A stretch of 64,000 bases of DNA. Origin: Tritrichomonas musculus (taxonomy: Eukaryota; Parabasalia; Tritrichomonadida; Tritrichomonadidae). The position numbers and the translations under genes were made by a program. This document shows, piece after piece, positions 28,350 to 38,773 of the stretch; the stretch's first letter is position 1; each line of letters starts with the position of its first letter. The notes under the pieces are model-generated. The model had not been told where the DNA came from. It was given only the letters and a program-made list of their open reading frames with translations, and ran no database searches. The stretch covers positions 558,001 through 622,000 of the forward strand of contig JAPFFF010000034.1 in NCBI GenBank assembly GCA_039105265.1, in the 5' to 3' direction.

Positions 28350-30941
28350 TCATTCAATTCCGAATCCTTCAGAGTACTTGAATGCGAGCAGCAGCTTGCT
28401 TCTCAGCTCTTCCTTTGACTTGTACTTTGGCAGGAAGAACATGTTGAAGCATGTGTGTGCGACGGGGAGCATCTCGTGCCTGCCTCCCTTTCTAAAGGTG
28501 ATTCTTACTTTTCCGAGTCCACCGAAAGGTGCCCTATCTGACCCTGTTGTAAACTTCAGAAACTCCAATCTTTCGTCCTCAGAAAATTCCCAGAAAACCT
28601 CCCAAAACCACCTCACTTCCTCTGATGCTTTATCGAGTCCGTCTTTGTACTTGGCAGCGGTTACAAGGGCGCCCCAATCGAACTCCTCTGCGCCGCTAAT
28701 GACGAGGTCCATTTCCTCGGCGGTTAGCATTGAAATGTAGGGAGTCGGGCAGGCAAGCTCAAAGCCAGAACGGAAGCTTTCTAGCTCTTTGGAATATCTG
28801 TGGTTTATCTCGTAGTCAATGTACTTTAGGACAAAAAGTTCAACATTGTCATTTGTGACCATAAATGGCCGATTTGGAGTAGAAATATATTTTGAGAAGA
28901 TATTTGGCCCTTCAATGTCATCTGTGTCTATAAGTTGGGAATTCGAGGATGATATCTGTGGTGATCCTTGTACTGGCATCGGGGATGATGAGGCTATCTT
29001 TAAATTGACTGGCTTGTGGTGGATACTGCTTGTAGTGAAACTTGATGAATTTCGATATTTATTATTGGAAAGCTGTCCCTTTAGAATGAGGCTGGCAGCT
29101 GCACTACTTCTTCTAGTCCTGTAGGCTTTCTGTAATGGCGAAACCTTTTGGATAGCTGTTGCCATAGCAATTGAATATATCGTGGGCGAGCCGTCAGCTG
29201 CCGAAGCTCCAGTCCAAGTTCTTTTTCTCTTTTTATTAATGTCAACGGGACTGCCGAAGTAGCTGCTGCACTGGTTATTCAAGCACAAATTTCTGTTTAA
29301 ATTTTCTGTGTTTATATCGTTGAGGTCAATTGTTTCGCCTTCATCATTTGTTATTTCGAAAGTCATATCTAGCTGAGAAACGTCGCCTCCTTTGTTCTTC
29401 ATATCAATCATGCTCTGAAGGCTGCTTGCTGCCACCGGGTCGATCTCCATGAAGTCGTTCATTGTTGGCTTTTTCTGAGTCTTCAAGAGATGCGAGTACA
29501 GGAAGCGGGGGAAGCGAATTGGAAGGATGATTTCGTTGGCAATCGCAAGGCCAACGACAATTCCTAACAATTTGTAATTACTCATTGGATTATTAATGAG
29601 TTCCTTCAGCTTCTGCTTGGAGTGATATGCCTTCTGTTGTTCTTTGGTCAAATAACGTATTTCCTTTTCACCACAACCGTTATTTTCACCATTATTATCT
29701 GATTCATTTGCCGCTTCTTTGGAGCATTCAGCTGGCTGCTCTGGATTCTCCTTGGGACACCGTTTAAACCAGAGTAACCGCTTGTTCACAATTCTTAACG
29801 TCTTTTCTTTCAAATTTTCGGTTACCATTCTAAGGCACTCTTTTTGGGGTCCCCCTGCATCGACCGCAATCTCGTCGACAAAATACACTTTGAGACGACG
29901 ATAAAAAGACGATGGTTTCGCCTTCAAAAAGTGCTTCTGGAAATCGCTGAAATATGAACTACGGCGTAGATAGACATCTAATCGGCCATCACAACCACGA
30001 AGCATGTGGTCGACCTCGGCTGAAACCTGTAATTCTCGAGTCTGATTTCGACATAATTTGAGACGACTCTGGAAGCTCAGAACGAAGGGGAAAGGTAATA
30101 AAAGCTTGCCTGAGGCTCGATCATCGATGTTTTTGTTGTAAAAAGCTGATTGAGGTAGCTTATAATGACATAGATGATTCGATTCGTAGCAAAGATCGAG
30201 AGTTTCGAAGATAAAAATCTGTGAGGTATCTATTGAAGTAGCGAGGGGAAAATTGTCATAGAAGGTATTGAGTAGAAATTGGCAGCCTGCAACAATTCGA
30301 GATAAAAGATGAGGTAGAGATGAGAGCCAGGTGGAAAAGACAGATCGTATTGATTTAGAAAAAGTGCCTACAATTTTAATAACGTTATTTAATTGGTCCG
30401 CGTTTTGATATAATGCTGGAACGTATAATAATAAACAAATTAGACGTAATTTTTTGTAAGTAAGATTGCGTCGTGATGAAGATAGAAGATATCTAGTGGA
30501 TGAAATAATAATTTTCTGTGAGATGGATTGAAATTGTGGATGTTGTGAAGCATATAGAAAAAAATTGAATAGAAAATAATCATCTATGGCTGAATTTTCT
30601 TGTGAAAATGGATTGCTATTCGATTTCATGCAAAGAGAAAAAAACTCTATGTTTATTAAATTTTCTATTTGGGATAAAAATTGTTCATCTGTAGTTGGAT
30701 CGCTCATGTTGAGTTGGTCGGCTTGAATTCTCAATGAATCGACAAAATTTTTCGCCCATATATCAAAAGTAGAAATTTTCTCTAGTAATTCTATATCATT
30801 AGGTTGAGGATATAGAGAAGGAAGGCATTCATCAAGCTTGAAATTCTCACTGTCGGCTAAAGAATGGGATATAGAAATTTTGGTGGCTCGGCCATTTAAA
30901 ATAATAACTTTCTTGAAGGGGTTCGAATGTCCGATAAGCAT
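28350..30941 (-). CDS. HECT-type E3 ubiquitin ligase
   Basis: 863 residues. The amino-terminal 330 residues are helical and of no recognised type. The HECT domain starts near FQKHFLKAKPSSFYRRLKVY with DEIAVDAGGPQKE and ends with HTCFNMFFLPKYKSKEELRS, where Cys831 is the catalytic thioester cysteine; the C-terminus FKYSEGFGIE is typical. Between the N-lobe and the rest is a Ser/Asn-rich low-complexity insert of about 200 residues (SSAAASLILKGQL, SSPMPVQGSP). Transfers ubiquitin from an E2 to substrates; substrates unknown. The HECT-coding half is more GC-rich than the flanks. No Inr match is seen just upstream of the ATG. Confidence 0.92.
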   Translation of the reverse strand: MLIGHSNPFKKVIILNGRATKISISHSLADSENFKLDECLPSLYPQPNDIELLEKISTFDIWAKNFVDSLRIQADQLNMSDPTTDEQFLSQIENLINIEFFSLCMKSNSNPFSQENSAIDDYFLFNFFLYASQHPQFQSISQKIIISSTRYLLSSSRRNLTYKKLRLICLLLYVPALYQNADQLNNVIKIVGTFSKSIRSVFSTWLSSLPHLLSRIVAGCQFLLNTFYDNFPLATSIDTSQIFIFETLDLCYESNHLCHYKLPQSAFYNKNIDDRASGKLLLPFPFVLSFQSRLKLCRNQTRELQVSAEVDHMLRGCDGRLDVYLRRSSYFSDFQKHFLKAKPSSFYRRLKVYFVDEIAVDAGGPQKECLRMVTENLKEKTLRIVNKRLLWFKRCPKENPEQPAECSKEAANESDNNGENNGCGEKEIRYLTKEQQKAYHSKQKLKELINNPMSNYKLLGIVVGLAIANEIILPIRFPRFLYSHLLKTQKKPTMNDFMEIDPVAASSLQSMIDMKNKGGDVSQLDMTFEITNDEGETIDLNDINTENLNRNLCLNNQCSSYFGSPVDINKKRKRTWTGASAADGSPTIYSIAMATAIQKVSPLQKAYRTRRSSAAASLILKGQLSNNKYRNSSSFTTSSIHHKPVNLKIASSSPMPVQGSPQISSSNSQLIDTDDIEGPNIFSKYISTPNRPFMVTNDNVELFVLKYIDYEINHRYSKELESFRSGFELACPTPYISMLTAEEMDLVISGAEEFDWGALVTAAKYKDGLDKASEEVRWFWEVFWEFSEDERLEFLKFTTGSDRAPFGGLGKVRITFRKGGRHEMLPVAHTCFNMFFLPKYKSKEELRSKLLLAFKYSEGFGIE

Positions 30942-32587
30942 GAATAATTTATATTTTCTAAAGTTATAACAGAATCCGTAAAAAAACGAAGTTAATTCAA
31001 TAATAATTTTTTAAATTATTTCAATATTTATATAATTTTATGATTGAATGTTTGATTTTTTAAATATTATTATATAGTAAATATCTTATTATTTGTTTTT
31101 TGTATTTAAATTTTATAATTTAATTATGATAAAAATGAAACAAAAGATATAGTAGTTTTGAAAATTTAATTAATAAATTGAATTTTTATTTAATGTTTAT
31201 TTTAATAAATTTTCGATAAATAAATTAATATTATATATTTATATTATTATAAAAAATAATAAAATAAAAATATGATTAATTTAATTAAAAAAAAATTTTT
31301 TTACTGATAAATTTAGTAATTAACAAAAACTTGTTTGTAATTTAATTCAATTATATATAAAACTTTTTCTGAGTTCTTTTAAAAAGTTTGTTTATTTTTT
31401 TCAATTTATCTAATCTCAAAAAAACCAAAAATAGCATCATTTGCAGTTGCATCAAATTGATCTTTCTATTTCTATTCAATAAATATCACCTTTTTGAAAA
31501 AATTTTGATATATTTGGTGGTTTTCTTTTTTTTCAATGTCATATTTAAATATTGTTGGATAAACTGAGAGTTTTTAATTCCAAATATTATTGGACATTTT
31601 TTCATATCATATACAATACTGTTATATATAGTGAAATAGTTTATTAAGAATTGAAAAATTACTTCAGTACAGTGTATACCATGTTGCTACCTTGGAAGTC
31701 CTAAAAAGTAGTTATTTATAACCAAAGAATGAAAATACTCATTTAATAATAACAAAATGAGGTCTTCAAATGGTATATTCTATCATTTTTCCAAAAAGTG
31801 GTAGGCTGCGGGATATGGGTCGTATTTTACTATTTGAAATTAAACATTAAAAAAGCGGGGATAATAGCAAATTAAATAATTATTTGTTATAATAATCTTT
31901 GTCTTTTAATCACGGTTGTAATAAAACTTTGATCAACCAGATGTTTACTATAAAAGCAGCCAATAAAGCAATCTAATTGTCATTTTTAATAAAGGTACAT
32001 AATAATACTTAATTAGTATTTTGTTATTTGGTAATTTAGAAAATGTTGTAAAAAGTTGAATGAAAACATATTAAATATGCCTTTCATTTTATTCAATGCC
32101 AATAATGAAGGATGTGATAACATTAATTGCATTTTTAAATTATTTGGAATTAATTAATCATATATTTGTTTTCTATTTTTTTAGTATTGTTTGAATAAAT
32201 TATTTTATACAAGTAAGTATCAAGCTTGTGATAGCAAAAAACAATAATCAAGAAAATAAGATTCTTTGGTAATGTGTCAGATCAGTTAGATTTAACTATC
32301 ACGAACTTTTAACAGTGGAAAAAATAGATTAGAATCACAAATAAAAGCAGAAAATATACGTTTAACCTGAGAAGAAGGTTAAAATTGAAAAAAAGAGTTA
32401 TTGATTACTTCATAATCTTCATAATCTTTGATTTTTGCAGTATATTGATTTTTTGTTTAAATCCCATCAATTTTATGAAAGAACTTCAAAGCTACTTTTA
32501 GCAAGTCTCTTATCTTTTTTTAAGATAAAATTTGAATATCATAACGATCATTTTTACCTCAAAAAATATAAATAGTATTTTGCAAGT
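30942..32587. other. Intergenic, AT-rich
   Basis: 1.6 kb without a supported gene. A short inverted pair TATACCAT/ATGGTATA sits at about 31676-31778, and a small GC-rich patch at 31800-31830 (GGCTGCGGGATATGGGTCGT). Confidence 0.5.
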
Positions 32588-33019
32588 ATGAATTCTGGTA
32601 TCAAATGTTTTCAAAACCTATTTAACAGCCACCAGATTAAAATGAAGGATGAATTTCTTGATAAAATTTATCAAAAATTCAAAATATATTTTATTTCGAA
32701 ATTTGAAGATACAGCAGAGATTAACGATATAAAAAATAGAACCAAAATCATTATTATCGATACCATGGAATATTTTAATGAAGAATTTCTCATTATTTGC
32801 TTTGAAGAAACGATCATCCTTGTATCAAAAACAACAATTTCATTACTTGAACATTTCTTTAGGAAGCATGATGATTCAAAAATCATTATAGCATTTGATA
32901 AAATTGAAGAAATATTGCCAGAATATGTTCAAATCGACCAAGAAGAGTCAAACAAAATGAAAAAAATTTCAATCAAATTAAAAGAAACGAAAATAAGCGA
33001 TTTCTCAATTATTTTATAG
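32588..33019 (+). pseudogene. N-terminal domain of a broken kinase-Sel1 gene
   Basis: A 143-residue frame homologous to the domain at 1524-2040 (motifs KIIIIDTMEYFN and FEETIILVSK). The frame closes at TAG 33017-33019, but the homologous protein goes on in the next frame (IVESPQDEAINNIWLDIRR) straight into the kinase at 33106, as if one T were missing from a T4 run near 33015. The domain itself is not a recognised family; it is seen here twice, each time before a kinase. Confidence 0.6.
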
Positions 33020-33105
33020 TAGAAAGTCCACAAGATGAGGCAATTAATAATATTTGGCTTGATATTCGACGAAGTATAATAATTTTCATTGTCGAAAAAA
33101 GCTAT

Positions 33106-34376
33106 TTGAAAATGAACAAAGATCGCCTTTCTAATTTTGAAAATTCCGAGAACAATGAAAGCACAGAAATTGAACTAAACAACTTCAATCACATAAAACT
33201 TGAAGATTTAGGAGTAGGAGCATCTACTACTGTTTTGATTTGCCATCTCGGACTTGAGCAATTGCTTGCAATGAAAATATTTTATAACATCGAAAGTGAG
33301 AAACTTTTTGAGAGGGAGAAAAGAAACTATGAAAAGATTCGTCATCCATTAATTCCAAGATTTTATGGAACTGGCAGAATAAAAAACGAAAAATGTCTTC
33401 TTATTGAATATATAAAAGGAATTTCGCTTGACAATATCAAACAAATTAAATTAAATCAAGAAGATAAAATTGTGAATATTTATGAACTTTTGAAGATCAT
33501 TGAATATCTTCATAGAAATGGATTTATTTACAGAGACTTGAAACCAGACAATTTCATCATCGATGAAAACAAAACTCTCGTCCTTATTGACTTCGATCGG
33601 ATGCTAATTCAAGATAGCCAACAAATAACCAAAAATTTCTCATCGTCTTATATTGCTCCAGAAATTTTTGAAGCAAAACGATATTCATACGAAGTTGATA
33701 TTTTTTCATTAGGACTTATTGTGTATTTCATCATCATGGAAAAAGAGGCTCCAACAAATTTATATTCAAGAAATATTTTTGATGATTTTGGTGGAGAGTT
33801 TTCAGAAATGAAACAAATCTTTGAAAATTGCATCAACATTGAAGGATCAACTCGTCCAACCATTGATGAAATAATTCATGATTTTATGAAATATTACTCA
33901 TCATTCATCCAAAATGTATTGAAATATTTTAATAAAACAGAAATTAATAAAAATTTTAATGATTCAACATTGATGATAAAAAAACAAGAGAGCAGATTGC
34001 AAGAAGTAATTCCTCCCAAAAATGAACTTATGATCAATCAAAATGATCCAGAAATACAATTCAACCTTGGAATAATATATTTAGAAGGCCAAAATGTCCA
34101 ACAAGATATTAATAAAGCTATTCATTATTTGTCTCTTGCTGCCAATCAAAATCATGCAGATGCCCAATTTACTCTTGGAGTAAATTATTATAGTAATGCG
34201 TATATTCAGCAAGATATTAATAAAGCTATTCATTATTTATCACTGGCTGCTAATCAAAATCATCCACTAGCACAAAATAATCTTGGAATAATTTATTGTG
34301 AAGGCAAATATATCCAAAGAGATATTAATAAAGCGATCTATTTTTTTTCTCCTGCTGCTAATCAAAATATTTTACA
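33106..34376 (+). pseudogene. Kinase domain plus first Sel1 repeats of the same locus
   Basis: The frame is open from about 33010 (first Met 33106) and carries a kinase domain: glycine-rich LGVGAST, AMKIF lysine, YRDLKPDN catalytic loop, LIDFDRM in place of DFG, SSYIAPEIF and DIFSLGLIVYFI. Three Sel1 repeats (DINKAIHYLSLAANQNH) follow. At about 34365-34376 the repeats jump to another frame, likely through loss of part of a repeat; the old frame runs on to 34635 without meaning. DFDR instead of DFG is shared with the paralogue at 2039, so it is a feature of this kinase subfamily. Confidence 0.7.
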
Positions 34377-35147
34377 CTCGCAGCTAATCAAAATCATCAA
34401 CCAGCTCAAATCTATCTTGGCGAAATATATTATGAAGCCAAATATATTCAACGAGATATTAATAAAGCAATTCATTATTTTTCTCTCGCTGCAAACCAGA
34501 ATTATCCACAAGCACAGAGAGCAATGGGATATCTTTATTATGCTGGAGTGCACATTGTTCATAACTCCAAGATTGCTATTCGTTATTTTTCTCTTTCAGC
34601 AATCAATGGAGATACCGAGTCACATTTTATTCTAGGAGTCATTTATTCACAAGGAATCCATATTGAAAGAAACATTCAAGAAGCAATCCATCATTACAAC
34701 TATGGGTCTAACATTCGAGACCAATACTCAAAGAACAATCTTGGAATCATATTCAAATATTATGATTACAAAAAGAATCCAATTGAATACTTTATAGAAT
34801 CAATCAGCCAAAAGGAAGATCCTGTTTCGATGTATAATCTTGCACACATGTATTTATATGGCAAAAAGGCCAATATAGATCTTGATAAATCAATTGAATT
34901 ATTAATTAAATCATCAAAAAGAGGCTTTTATCAATCAACAATTCTGTTGGTTTTAGCTCTAATTAAGAAAATATCAATACAGAAAATCACCAAAGAAAAA
35001 ATTAAGGAAGAGATGAAAAAATACATAAATACTAATGAAATAAATGAATTATTAGAAGAAGTAATTAAACAAACGAATATTGATAACTTTGATTGCTTGA
35101 TAAGCTTGATAAACAATTTTCAATCAAAAATCAACTTGACTTTTTGA
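34377..35147 (+). pseudogene. Sel1-repeat C-terminal part of the same locus
   Basis: In the frame starting at about 34377 (first Met 34524) Sel1 repeats resume (LAANQNHQPAQIYLGEIYY, INKAIHYFSLAANQN) and continue to residue ends similar to the protein at 2866 (YFIESISQKEDPVSMYNL against YFEEAIRQKNDYLSMYNL). Together 32588-35147 is one paralogue of the 1524-4254 locus, broken at two points. Confidence 0.65.
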
Positions 35148-36066
35148 ATTGTTTTGAAAGAATAAAAAATTATACCAACTTTTTGAGTAAATTTTTAAGA
35201 ATTTTCAAAACTAACCACCTTCTCAATTTTAATCAAATATATCTTTATAAATATCATTTTATTCTGATTTCGATAAATTAATTGGCATTGAAATACATAT
35301 AAAAGGTAATAGAAATATGTATTTTCTAAATTATGCACTTTATAGAAAAAGATAAAATGATTTGAAAAAAAAATGTAGATGTAATGTTTATTTAAGGAAG
35401 TTTATTTGCATACCAAAACAAGTTTTGTAAATATTAACTCTCCTTTGTCATTTAACCATTCAAAATGTTGCTAAATTTTATTTTACATCTTCATATGTTT
35501 TAAATTCTGATAAAAGTTTTTTTTTTTTTTTTTTCGCGTTACTGCGATCGGATGTATAGTGTCAAAAGTATTTAAAAAACGGTAATAATCGAAACAAACC
35601 AAATATATAAATAGAACACATTATATATAATAACTTATTAAAATATTGGAATGATTTTCTTATTTGATTTGGAGATTTATGTTGATTAAATTTGAATGAA
35701 AAACTCATTTTATCCATTCAAAATTTTTTTTTCATATGGTATGTCTATAAAATGAAAAATTTTCTTCCAAATTTCATTAAAGAATTTGTTTTTATATTAT
35801 GTAAAATTAACTGTTATATAATTTTTTTAGGCATTTCAAGGTTATTTAATTTTGCTCTCAATTTTTTGACACTTTACATCCAATCGCAGTGCCGTTATCT
35901 GAAATTGGTAATTCAAATTTGGGAAAATCGTATTAATTATATTGACCAAAAAGGTGAATTTTCAGTGGATGAATTCATAAATATTTTATTGTCACTAATT
36001 CAATTTTTACGATTTTTATATTGAAAAAATTAAAAATATTTTTATTTAACTATATTTTTTTACATA
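35148..36066. other. Intergenic, AT-rich
   Basis: Contains a T-run of about 17 at 35518-35534 followed by a small GC patch (CGCGTTACTGCGATCGG). A low-complexity 110-codon frame at 35692-36024 lacks an ATG start and is not called as a gene. Confidence 0.5.
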
Positions 36067-36894
36067 ATGCAAAACTCAAAGAAAGTATGTAGAAGTCCAA
36101 AAGGCCAAGCTATGCCCGGCCCAATAAAACCAATTTCTCCAAAGGATTTTGAAGAAATTGATCATACAGAAGTCAGATGGCTTGGCGGTGGAGGCATCAT
36201 GCTCAATTGCAGAGGTACAATTGTTATGATTGATCCAGTTTTAGAAGGTTTTGATATGCCACTTCTTTTTGATCCTCCAATTTCAGCAGATAAAGTTCCT
36301 CGCCTCGATGGAATATTAATTACTCATATTGATAATGATCACTTCAGCGTCGATACAATCAAACACGTTTCTTCAGTTTGCAAATCATATCATGCTCCAC
36401 ATTATGTCGCACAAGTTATGAATGAGAAAGGAATCAAAGGAACCGGGCATGATATTGATGAAAAATTCACTATTGGCCAAATTCAATTCAAATTAACCCC
36501 TGCCTGGCACAATTGGCAAAATGATTCCCCTGAATTCCAATTCCGTGAGTGGAAACGTGAAGATTATTGCGGATATTGGATTGAAACCCCTGATGGTAAT
36601 ATATGGCTTCCAGGTGACTCAAGACTCCTCCAAGAACACTTAGAAATGCCCCAACCTGACTTAATCCTCTTCGATTTCTCTGACAATGATTGGCATATCG
36701 GACTTGAAGGTGCTATAAAGCTTGCAAACACTTACCCAAAGGCTGACCTCATTTGTATCCATTGGGGAACAGTTGATTCTCCTGAATTTACTCCTTTCAA
36801 TGCAGATCCTGAAGTACTCATGAAAAAAGTAACATCACCTGAAAGGGTTTACCCATTGGCAGCTGGAGAGTGCTATACACTCCATAAAAAGTAA
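36067..36894 (+). CDS. Metallo-beta-lactamase-fold hydrolase (UlaG/lactamase_B_2-like)
   Basis: 275 residues. The core metal motif is THIDNDH (His87, Asp89, Asp91, His92), a variant of HxHxDH, followed by PAWHNW, LPGDSR and CIHWGT, which give the usual later metal ligands. The length and the sequence style (VRWLGGGGIMLNCRGTIVMI, DPVLEG) resemble bacterial MBL-fold proteins more than eukaryotic ones, suggesting lateral transfer; this is inference. Cytosolic, no signal peptide. Likely a metal-dependent hydrolase; substrate unknown. It lies just left of the duplicated block and is single copy in this window. Confidence 0.85.
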   Translation: MQNSKKVCRSPKGQAMPGPIKPISPKDFEEIDHTEVRWLGGGGIMLNCRGTIVMIDPVLEGFDMPLLFDPPISADKVPRLDGILITHIDNDHFSVDTIKHVSSVCKSYHAPHYVAQVMNEKGIKGTGHDIDEKFTIGQIQFKLTPAWHNWQNDSPEFQFREWKREDYCGYWIETPDGNIWLPGDSRLLQEHLEMPQPDLILFDFSDNDWHIGLEGAIKLANTYPKADLICIHWGTVDSPEFTPFNADPEVLMKKVTSPERVYPLAAGECYTLHKK

Positions 36895-37017
36895 TTTGGT
36901 GATATTTAAATAAATTTTTAGTTAATTGATTAATAAAATTTTTTAAAAAAATTTTTTATTTCAAAAATAAAATTTTACTATGATTAATAAAATTAAATAA
37001 AAAAGACTTCATTTTTA

Positions 37018-37549
37018 ATGGAAGAAGAAGAAATAAATAACAAAACAGAAGATCTTTAAATCAAATGAAGATGATTTAAATGAAATTGTTATTTCAGGAG
37101 AATTTAATAAGTATTATCAAAAAAATTTAGCATTTGAAGGAATTTCAGTATATTATTCAACAGAAAATTCATTGAAAAAACTTATATCAAATACATCTCC
37201 AAAATCTTTATATTTCAAAAATTGTTTTTTCTTAGATTTTAATTTCCTATTAAAAATCGATGAAAACTTTGAAAAAATATCAGTAATTGAATGTGAATTA
37301 GACACATATAAAGCTAAAGAATTGATCTCACATCTTCCAATAGAAGTCGAAATAAGTGTTGATCTTTCAGGAAACGAAATTGGATTGTATGAAAAAGTCT
37401 TTTTTGATTTTTTGAAACCAGCTATATTTGATCCAATCGTCTTCAAACCTTTGATATTGAAAGACAACAAATTTTCAGAAAAAGGAATTTCTGATTTCAA
37501 AGACTTTTTAAAACAATATAACCTTGAAGATGACTTTATCATTTTTTAA
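37018..37549 (+). pseudogene. LRR-like small protein, broken copy
   Basis: Duplicate of the intact 179-residue gene at 57205. It keeps the ATG at 37018 and the Inr TCATT at 37009-37013, but about 8 bases are lost near residue 12, giving an early TAA. The rest of the frame (from about 37150 on) is almost unchanged, with Tyr for Asp in VYDSTE. Confidence 0.8.
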
Positions 37550-37743
37550 TAAAATTAAAATAATTTTATTTTACTTGTTTTTATATCTTTTAATATTCAA
37601 GTTTAATCATTACTAGAATTTCCTTTGATAGCAAGCTTCGACTGTTGATTAAAAGAGATGATATTGATACTTTTCAAAAAATTCTCTTGTAAACGAATTT
37701 TTCAAATAATTCCAAAATACAAGAATCAAGCATAGAGAATGCG

Positions 37744-38350
37744 TTAAAAATTCCTCAAAAAATTCCATTGATTGAGTACGCAGTTCAGTTTGTTCTCAAA
37801 GTAAGCAGCAAAGCTATACGAAGATCCTCTTTGAACAAGAAGATAAGAATCTCCACTTGTCAAAACTTCAAGCCATGTAAGCCGGTCATCATCAGGCAAC
37901 GAACTACCCATACTATCCTTGAAATTGGCGAATATTGCAGCCAAATCATCTGGATGAATGTGCTTTGTAGCATCAACTCTAAATCCGGAAATAATTGCAA
38001 ATAATTTCAATACAGATATTTACAGACAATCCGCTCAGCAAACTTGTGCTCAAAATTATTGAATCATTCCAACTGTTGACTCCTTTGTTGCAATGGAAAT
38101 CCATCGATCCATATGGAACACCTAAGAATTCAAGTGTGTTGTTTGGCTCATCTCTGTGATTGGTTAACTACGTCCAGCTTTGTGTGTAGTATGGTTAATT
38201 ATGTGTCTCATTTATCGATGAATATTTATAATCACAGTCCCATTTTGGGCATCCTGCTTGTGGATTTCGATGCTTTAAAAAGTCATTTCCGCCGCCTGTA
38301 ATGTGATTGACAACTACATCGGTATAAACACGAAAATTTAGTTGCATTTT
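37744..38350 (-). pseudogene. Alpha-amylase (GH13) remnant, copy 1
   Basis: Read on the minus strand from about 38350, three GH13 landmarks appear in order: RVYTDVVVNHITGGGND (conserved region I), a middle part (NNTLEFLGVPYGSMDFHCN), and SGFRVDATKHIHPDDLAAIF (region II with the nucleophile Asp). Several stops and frame changes interrupt it and both ends of the enzyme are missing. The last part (37744-38010) is still open for 88 codons. The same decay is shared by the copy at 57939, so it was already a pseudogene before the duplication. Confidence 0.75.
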
Positions 38351-38717
38351 CTGATTGAAAAATCAAAGTCATTTCTTTTTAATATATGAAATTCTAAATG
38401 TATAGTAAAATGTTTAATCAATACTTTAAAATATGGACGTTACTATATTTTATACCAAATAGTATATAATATATAATCATAAACAACGTAAATTTCATTA
38501 CAAAAATCTTTTGTATTATTCAAAGAACTAAAATTACTCTTGTCTTTTAAAGTTTTTGATCATTATTATTGGTTTTATCATATATTTTGGCCTATTAAAA
38601 AAACCAATTATGAAAAAGATCATTAAATTGTCTTTTTTTAAAGCTCTGGCAAATAAAATTCATTCATAAAAATTATGTGATTCATTATATAAATAAGTAT
38701 TATTCTAATACAATAAG

Positions 38718-38773
38718 TAGGGACATTTGTCCAGTTATAGTAGGGACAAATGGAGATATTGCAAATGTCCCTA
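38718..38773. repeat. Hairpin with TAGGGACA motifs, copy 1
   Basis: TAGGGACATTTG (38718-38729) pairs with CAAATGTCCCTA (38762-38773); a third motif TAGGGACAAATG sits between. Perfect 12-bp stem. The same structure is at 58913-58968. Confidence 0.6.

Noticed and set aside
35692-36024. 110-codon plus-strand frame before the MBL gene
   Set aside because: Starts at TTG, rich in Ile/Phe/Leu/Asn, no pattern of a known family. Could be a remnant but cannot be supported.
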